Below are positions 59,347 through 64,000 of a DNA stretch of 64,000 nt, one piece after another. Below the pieces are notes generated by a model. The model was not told where the DNA came from, did no database searches, and was given only the letters and a program-made list of their open reading frames with translations. The stretch is from Akkermansia sp. (GTDB taxonomy: Bacteria > Verrucomicrobiota > Verrucomicrobiia > Verrucomicrobiales > Akkermansiaceae), in the NCBI GenBank assembly GCA_017549485.1, contig JAFYUT010000096.1, positions 1 through 64,000 on the forward strand, in the 5' to 3' direction. A program made the position numbers and the translations under genes. Position 1 is the first letter of the stretch; the number at the start of each line of letters is the position of its first letter.

Positions 59347-59898
59347 ATGAAAAGAAATTTTTGTAAAATATTATCTCTGTTATGTGTATGTGTGTTGTTG
59401 TTGCTGAACAGCGCTTGTTCTCGCACATACCAGCGTTGTTATTATCATGCTTTTTCTACGGATGGCGTGTATAGTGCAGAGGATACTGTTTATCGCGTGA
59501 ACGGCAAATATTATGTGCAAGGGCAGCGTGCTCAACTGCGCCGTGAACGCTATCGCTCATGGGAAAGCTTTTATGAGTGGTATTGGAATAAAGGCTGGAG
59601 CATGAATCTCATCCCCGGCACTGAGGGCGAAATCGTGTATCGCGAGTTAGCGCCCGAGGAGGATGGAACATTGTTCTTCAAAGCCGGTAGCGAGTGGCAA
59701 GAACTGAATGGTCAAAAGCTTACACTGTGCCCGGATAAGGAAACAACAAGATCGTGTACCTCGTATGATGTTTCTACTCGGCGTTTGACTTGGCGCGGGC
59801 TGTATGCCCTGCCTGCTGCTTTAGCTTGTTTTGCTGTGGAAGTCCCCATCAATGTAGGTAGTGTCACCCTGTTTTTATTGGGTGAAATTTTCATCTGA
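59347..59898 (+). CDS. Predicted lipoprotein of unknown function
   Basis: A 183-residue lipoprotein (MKRNFCKILSLLCVCVLLLLNSAC, lipobox Cys24). The mature part is Tyr/Arg/Trp rich (RTYQRCYYHAFSTDGVYSAE, then WESFYEWYWNKGW) and ends in a hydrophobic stretch (about 150-183) that may insert in a membrane. It is co-transcribed with the ankyrin gene. Its plan resembles the lipoprotein at 41481. No known domain. Confidence 0.75.
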   Translation: MKRNFCKILSLLCVCVLLLLNSACSRTYQRCYYHAFSTDGVYSAEDTVYRVNGKYYVQGQRAQLRRERYRSWESFYEWYWNKGWSMNLIPGTEGEIVYRELAPEEDGTLFFKAGSEWQELNGQKLTLCPDKETTRSCTSYDVSTRRLTWRGLYALPAALACFAVEVPINVGSVTLFLLGEIFI

Positions 59899-59902
59899 AA
59901 GC

Positions 59903-59928
59903 AAAAACTCGCCCACAAAGTGGGCGAG
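59903..59928 (-). terminator. Terminator of the AP2-like gene
   Basis: A perfect 9-bp stem CTCGCCCAC/GTGGGCGAG with an AAA loop (59908-59928), followed on the minus strand by TTTTTG. It lies 30 nt beyond the AP2-like stop. Confidence 0.85.
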
Positions 59929-59943
59929 CCTATGGCATGGGTG

Positions 59944-59966
59944 AAAAGTAACCTCGGGTTACTTTT
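59944..59966 (+). terminator. Hairpin, probable terminator of the ankyrin-lipoprotein operon
   Basis: A perfect 10-bp stem AAAAGTAACC/GGTTACTTTT with a 3-nt loop, ending in TTTT on the plus strand. It includes the stop codon region of the convergent AP2-like gene, so its stem could also affect that message. Confidence 0.6.
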
Positions 59967-60234
59967 CTGTGATTACGGTAGCAGCTGTTGCGTCTTCCTC
60001 CAGCCCGTTCTTGAATCTCTCAAATACGGCACGGGGATCATCCGGGGTTTTTCGCAGAGCGTCAAAAATGCGGTCTCTCATGTCAATGGCTGCTTTGAAT
60101 GCTTCTTCCTCGCTGCCATATTGACGGTCGGAGAAGTATTTGGTGAACTGATTCCACTTGCGGCAGATGCTGAGTCTCCAGCCTTGGAATGAGGTGGTCT
60201 CGTATGTATAGCGGGTGATATTGCGTTGGGTCAT
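59959..60234 (-). CDS. AP2-like small DNA-binding protein
   Basis: A 91-residue protein. Residues about 5-55 (ITRYTYETTSFQGWRLSICR, then a YF...YGSEEEAFKAAIDMRD segment) resemble the bacterial AP2 domain, a three-stranded sheet followed by a helix, found in phage endonucleases and integrases. There is no nuclease or integrase domain attached, so it may be a stand-alone DNA-binding protein. A frame from 60297 exists but starts without a signal; 60234 is preferred, though no convincing promoter was found for either. It is convergent with the ankyrin operon. Confidence 0.6.
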   Translation of the reverse strand: MTQRNITRYTYETTSFQGWRLSICRKWNQFTKYFSDRQYGSEEEAFKAAIDMRDRIFDALRKTPDDPRAVFERFKNGLEEDATAATVITEK

Positions 60235-60411
60235 GGTATTGTATGTTTGGTTTGTTGTTAATCTGACGGAAGGTAGTCGGGCTCCCGTTCGCTGCATAAA
60301 ATGCCAGATATATCACGCTACAGCAACCTAATTTTCAAATTGTTAGTATGTGGCTCCACCCGTTCGGTTTTTCTTTTGCAACAGGGGGATTATTTAGATG
60401 CCATTGAGGCA

Positions 60412-60445
60412 TAAAAAGGCCCCCGCTCCGAGAACGGGCGGGGGC
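60412..60445 (-). terminator. Terminator of the CBM9/GHL10 gene
   Basis: On the minus strand GCCCCCGC (60438-60445) pairs with GCGGGGGC (60419-60426), loop of 11 nt, followed by CTTTTTAT. Confidence 0.85.
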
Positions 60446-60451
60446 GGTAAA

Positions 60452-62512
60452 TTATTTCTCCATCTGCTTGTCAAGCCAATCTCTTAGGGCTTGCTGAAAG
60501 GCCGGTGTAAAGAGGTCATCACAGAAGATGCCGATACCTGCCGGGGATGCAGCATGAAGTCGCGAGAGCTCTGCGGGAAACTGCTCGGGTGTCGTGTCGG
60601 GCAGGTGCAGGCCGGGTGCAAGGGGGATTCTGCCTTGCGTTTGTTGCGCTGCTTGTATGGTGCAGTCGGCAGACCACTGAGGCGTTTCGTTGTAGAAAGA
60701 GTAGTAAACCATGGGCAGCGCCAAGTCTATGCAGAAACGGCTCCAATCTTGGCGCACTAATTGAGCCGCCAGCTCCGGGGTGGGGAACACGGCGCTGGCG
60801 GTGTGCAGGTTATGCTCCCTGATGCGGTTTGTGAGGGCATTAGCATAATTAGCAACGCTTTGCAAGCGGAACTCTCTCCAGTCGGCATCGGTGTCGGCAT
60901 CGGGGGAGATGTTTCGGCCATAGCGGTTGCGGAACAGCTCTTGGCAGCGGGCACAGTAACAATAGTCGTATTCCGGCAACTCCGTGCTCATATCCAAGCC
61001 GTAGTTCTCCCAGAGGCCACGGGGCAGAATAACATCCGGCAGGCGCATGTAGTCCAGCTGAATACCGATGATGCCGGGAAGCGTGGCGAGTTTGTCCACC
61101 TCTGCCAGCAGGTGGGTGCGTGCTTCCTCGCAGTTGGGACACAAGAATTGATAATATTCTACAAAGGGACGGTCTTGCGGGGCGTGGCATGATTTGCCGA
61201 TGCGATTGACGGCATACCAATCCGGGTGTTGCAGGGCGGTTTCATCGCCGGGGCGGTTAACAGCCCACAGCCAAGCGTATACTTGCATGCCGTGCTGAGC
61301 AGCCAGTGGGGTAAGGGCTGCAATTTGGTCTGCCGTGCCGCCGATGATGAGTACATTAACACCGGCTGCTGCGTAGTTGGCAAACTCTTTGCCCCAGAAA
61401 TCGGTGTCACCGGGGTGGTTGTTACCGTGTACCCACAGGTAAATCTCGGGAATGTTGCGGGAGGCCGGTGTACGGGTAAGGGTTGCGTTGCTGTCTAATC
61501 GAATGGTTTCTCCGGTGCGGGCTACGGTGCCTTGAACGGCAAAGTATTCGGGGGTAAGAATGGGTGCCGATATGCCAACCGGAGTTTTCAGGGCGGTGTT
61601 GTACACACCATGTTTGTTTTTGTATGCCAGTTGTTTGTTGTAGTAGGCAAAGAGTTGTTGCTCTGTGGCGTGCGCTGCCGGTACTGGTAGGGTTTCCCAT
61701 GTGCCTGCGGGATTGTTACTGAGCTTGATATATCCCCAATGCTCCGGCATGTGAATATTGATTTCGCCCGTGGCTGCCCATACATGGTTGCTTTCCGGCA
61801 GAGTTGCGCCCAGCGAATCAGTCTTTTTGCTGTAACCGCAGGCTGAGGTGTCAACTGGCTGTACCTGCCAGTTGACGCGTGAAAAATTCATACGCATGGT
61901 GGTGCCGGGGGCAGGGGGCTGTACGGTTCGCGGGTGGTTGGAGTGCCCCGTGATGCTGGCCCACGGGATAGCCATTTCTACACTCCAGCCATCATCAATA
62001 TCCTTGGGGTTGTTTAAAGTGCCACGCAGGTGTACGGCATGTTTGAGCCCCGGGATATTCCAATCATGCAGGGCTAGGTTGCCGCTGCGGTAGGGTTCGG
62101 TGAGCAGTAAATCCCACACGGTGTTGAGCGCGTTAATCTCTATCTCTACATAGTTTTTCGTGTCTCCATCGGAATCTATGAATACCTCAAAATCCGGGTC
62201 ACGGTAAATGACGGAATCTCGCTCGGTGAGGGTTGCCCACAGGTGAGACTCTTGCATGTCTGCATACACGTACAGGTATTCATTATCCCACAACATTTTG
62301 ATTACGGTGTGGTTGGGTATGCATGCGCCTTCTATGTCTCTCATGGGGCTTAATGCTGAGACTTTTTGCCAAGCTTCTTCGTGTGCCTTGCCATCTATTT
62401 GTACCGGAGCATCTGTGCGCTGGCACACGTATGTGGGTGGTTGTATGGTGGTGGCAGTGGCATAGCTGCTCAGCAACCCGAGGCTTAGGGCAAGTGCGGT
62501 TTGTCTCTTCAT
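60452..62512 (-). CDS. Secreted CBM9-like and GHL10-like (DUF187) glycoside hydrolase-like protein
   Basis: A 686-residue exported protein (signal MKRQTALALSLGLLSSYATA). Residues about 25-270 match the carbohydrate-family-9-like beta-sandwich (DAPVQIDGKAHEEAW, DNEYLYVYADMQES, DPDFEVFIDSDGD). From about 340 on is a TIM-barrel of the GHL10/DUF187 type (YLWVHGNNHPGDTDFWG, GIIGIQLDYMRLPD, LALPMVYYSFY, GIFCDD). In that family the catalytic acids are in segments like QLDYMRLP. There is a CxxC-x2-type cluster (YCYCARCQELF). It probably binds and cuts a glycan outside the cytoplasm; the substrate is unknown. The promoter is 6 nt before the ATG. Confidence 0.75.
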   Translation of the reverse strand: MKRQTALALSLGLLSSYATATTIQPPTYVCQRTDAPVQIDGKAHEEAWQKVSALSPMRDIEGACIPNHTVIKMLWDNEYLYVYADMQESHLWATLTERDSVIYRDPDFEVFIDSDGDTKNYVEIEINALNTVWDLLLTEPYRSGNLALHDWNIPGLKHAVHLRGTLNNPKDIDDGWSVEMAIPWASITGHSNHPRTVQPPAPGTTMRMNFSRVNWQVQPVDTSACGYSKKTDSLGATLPESNHVWAATGEINIHMPEHWGYIKLSNNPAGTWETLPVPAAHATEQQLFAYYNKQLAYKNKHGVYNTALKTPVGISAPILTPEYFAVQGTVARTGETIRLDSNATLTRTPASRNIPEIYLWVHGNNHPGDTDFWGKEFANYAAAGVNVLIIGGTADQIAALTPLAAQHGMQVYAWLWAVNRPGDETALQHPDWYAVNRIGKSCHAPQDRPFVEYYQFLCPNCEEARTHLLAEVDKLATLPGIIGIQLDYMRLPDVILPRGLWENYGLDMSTELPEYDYCYCARCQELFRNRYGRNISPDADTDADWREFRLQSVANYANALTNRIREHNLHTASAVFPTPELAAQLVRQDWSRFCIDLALPMVYYSFYNETPQWSADCTIQAAQQTQGRIPLAPGLHLPDTTPEQFPAELSRLHAASPAGIGIFCDDLFTPAFQQALRDWLDKQMEK

Positions 62513-62518
62513 GGATGC

Positions 62519-62548
62519 ACTCTAACATATTTAATCCTGATTCGTCAA
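62519..62548 (-). promoter_or_regulatory. Leaderless promoter of the CBM9/GHL10 gene
   Basis: Minus strand: -35 TTGACG (62543-62548), 18-nt spacer, -10 TAGAGT (62519-62524). Six nt separate it from the ATG at 62512. Confidence 0.5.
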
Positions 62549-62649
62549 GTAGGAATTGTTCGGGCTCATTTCCAATGCGTTTTTTCCGAGAATCGGTTTC
62601 GGGTGAGAATCGTTGTTTTTTGTCAAAAAAAATCAACGGAATGAATTGT

Positions 62650-62674
62650 GTTTGTGTCAAAGTAAGTCACAAAC
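62650..62674. repeat. Inverted repeat upstream of the rpiB-glyA promoter
   Basis: GTTTGTG (62650-62656) and CACAAAC (62668-62674), 11 nt apart, centred 28 nt upstream of the -35 box. A regulator site is possible; the arms are short. Confidence 0.3.
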
Positions 62675-62689
62675 AGTCGCAATATGCGC

Positions 62690-62718
62690 TTGCGTGCGCG
62701 GGCGCCTTGTGATAGAAT
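62690..62718 (+). promoter_or_regulatory. Promoter of rpiB-glyA
   Basis: -35 TTGCGT (62690-62695), 17-nt spacer, -10 TAGAAT (62713-62718). Leader about 26 nt to the ATG at 62751. Confidence 0.5.
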
Positions 62719-62750
62719 GCCGCCCGACAGGGGATTTAACAGATACATTT

Positions 62751-64000
62751 ATGGATACAAACCTTCGCATCGTCATCGGTTCAGACCACAAAGGTGTGGA
62801 ACTGAAGGAAGCCGCCGTAGAGCTCCTTACATCATGGGGGTACACGGTAGAAGACATCGGGCCTTTCACCAAGGAATCCTGCGATTATTCTGACTATGCC
62901 AATGCTGTTTGCAAGCGCGTGGTAGATGGTCGAGCCGACCGTGGTATTTTGGTGTGCTTCTCCGGTATCGGTATGAGCATTGCTGCAAACCGTTGGAAGG
63001 GTATACGCGCCACGTTGGTACGCTCCCCTCAGGTTGCTGCGCTGTCTCGCCAGCACAACAACTCCAATGTGATGTGCTTGGCCTCTGCTTTCGTGAACAA
63101 CGATATGCTGGAGGAGATTCTTTCTACTTGGATGAATGCCGAGTTCGAGGGTGGGCGCCATATTTCCCGTTTGCTCAAGGCCTCGGGCTCACCGCTTTCT
63201 GTTACCGACCCTGAACTGGCAGACTTGATTGAGGAGGAGCGTGCTCGCCAGAACAACAATATTGAGCTTATTGCCTCTGAGAACTTTGCATCTCCCTCTG
63301 TGATGGAGGCCCAAGGTTCTATCCTCACCAACAAGTATGCCGAGGGGTATCCCGGCAAGCGCTGGTACGGTGGTTGTGAGGTGGTAGACAAGGTTGAGCA
63401 GTTGGCCATTGACCGCGCCAAAGCCCTCTTCGGGTGCGACTTTGCCAATGTGCAGGCTCACTCCGGTTCTCAGGCCAATATGTCTGTATACCATGCCTGC
63501 ATTAACCCGGGTGATACCATTCTGACCATGGACCTTGCCTGTGGTGGTCACCTTTCTCACGGTTTCTTTGCCAATTTCTCCGGTAAGCAATACAATGTGG
63601 TGCACTACGGTGTGAATCCCGAGACGGAGTGCATTGACTACGAAGAACTCGAGGCCAAGGCTAAGGAGGTGAAACCCGCCCTTATTCTTGCCGGTGCTTC
63701 TGCCTACTCCCGTAGTATTGACTTTGCTCGCATTCGCCGTATTTGCGATGAGGTGGGCGCTATCATGTTCGTAGATATGGCTCATATCGCCGGTTTGGTT
63801 GCTGCCGGTGTTCATCCCTCTCCCGTTCCTTATGCCGACTTTGTATCCACCACCACTCACAAGAGCCTCCGTGGCCCTCGCGGTGGTATGGTGCTTTGCA
63901 AGGAAAAGTGGGCCAAGAAGCTCAACAGCGCCACATTCCCCGGTTTGCAGGGTGGTCCGCTTATGCACGTGATTGCGGCTAAAGCTGCTTGCTTGGGTGA
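62751..64000 (+). CDS. Ribose-5-phosphate isomerase B fused to serine hydroxymethyltransferase, C-terminus beyond window
   Basis: One open frame of 416 codons up to the right edge. Residues 1-145 are RpiB: SDHKG at 11-15, CDYSDYA at 44-50, catalytic Cys69 in [23 protein letters not shown] at 100-106 and FEGGRH near 132-137. The anion-loop reads CFSG instead of the usual CGTG or CGSG. From about residue 152 it is SHMT (GlyA): [20 protein letters not shown], and the PLP-binding Lys371 in TTTHKSLRG. RpiB interconverts ribose and ribulose 5-phosphate; SHMT makes glycine and methylene-THF from serine. The fusion would supply both glycine/one-carbon units and ribose phosphate for purines. The SHMT C-terminal domain is not visible. 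Confidence 0.92.
   Translation, partial: MDTNLRIVIGSDHKGVELKEAAVELLTSWGYTVEDIGPFTKESCDYSDYANAVCKRVVDGRADRGILVCFSGIGMSIAANRWKGIRATLVRSPQVAALSRQHNNSNVMCLASAFVNNDMLEEILSTWMNAEFEGGRHISRLLKASGSPLSVTDPELADLIEEERARQNNNIELIASENFASPSVMEAQGSILTNKYAEGYPGKRWYGGCEVVDKVEQLAIDRAKALFGCDFANVQAHSGSQANMSVYHACINPGDTILTMDLACGGHLSHGFFANFSGKQYNVVHYGVNPETECIDYEELEAKAKEVKPALILAGASAYSRSIDFARIRRICDEVGAIMFVDMAHIAGLVAAGVHPSPVPYADFVSTTTHKSLRGPRGGMVLCKEKWAKKLNSATFPGLQGGPLMHVIAAKAACLG

Noticed and set aside
41481-59898. Possible homology between the lipoproteins at 41481 and 59347
   Set aside because: They share only a plan (lipobox, aromatic-rich middle, late hydrophobic stretch). I could not align specific residues, so I do not call them paralogues.
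63189-63968. A 259-codon minus-strand frame opposite the SHMT domain
   Set aside because: It is antisense to highly conserved SHMT motifs including the PLP lysine.

Overview
The window is about 64 kb of gene-dense chromosome from a diderm bacterium. The gene content points to the PVC group, most likely Verrucomicrobiota of the Akkermansia type. Signs of this are a metal-dependent KdsA in an LPS-export operon, a long-form IspH, a type III glutamine synthetase, an archaeal/eukaryal-type prolyl-tRNA synthetase, an SHD1-like domain on a lipoprotein, an AP2-like protein, and secreted glycosidases (GH20, GH36, a CBM9/GHL10-type protein). The taxon is an inference from families, not from a marker-gene search. 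I found no tRNA, rRNA, CRISPR array, IS element or prophage.

Layout. 1-8.5 kb: nadB and a truncated secreted protein, ilvN, a rubrerythrin operon, then kdsA-lptC-like-lptA-like-lptB on the minus strand (Kdo synthesis and LPS export). 8.7-15.8 kb: a GtrII-like membrane glucosyltransferase, a sugar isomerase, a minus-strand mazG/lipoprotein/tetR operon and ispH. 15.8-22.3 kb: a visibly AT-rich acyltransferase-SGNH gene, an L,D-transpeptidase, and ilvA-maf-GH20. 22.3-31.1 kb: a transglutaminase-like/thioredoxin-like/FHA operon, an M50 protease, proS, eno and def. 31.2-37.3 kb: a six-gene operon (thioredoxin-like, nitroreductase, AAA ATPase, PD-(D/E)XK-like nuclease, two DUF1287 genes) and a dynamin-like GTPase. 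37.3-50.6 kb: a small protein, glnA type III, rarA, a lipoprotein/YqhD/membrane-protein operon, a CPA2 antiporter, gtrA-tatD, mscS, and an orphan hsdM with a DUF4236 gene. 50.6-58.2 kb: a tightly overlapping operon from a BAX-inhibitor-1 protein through a KH/R3H protein and an alpha-galactosidase to hrpB. 58.3-64 kb: an ankyrin-repeat gene, a lipoprotein, an AP2-like gene, a CBM9/GHL10 protein, and an rpiB-glyA fusion that runs off the right edge.

Regulation. I could place sigma-70-like promoters (16-18 nt spacers) before most transcription units. In many of them the -10 box lies only 6-11 nt upstream of the start codon, with no Shine-Dalgarno. This predicts leaderless or near-leaderless mRNAs and also fixes several start codons, because longer upstream ATG/GTG choices would sit inside the promoter.

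The least understood parts are the ATPase/nuclease pair at 32.5-34.4 kb, the RpiB-SHMT fusion, the dynamin-like GTPase, the leaderless architecture, and the seven-gene BAX1-to-HrpB operon.
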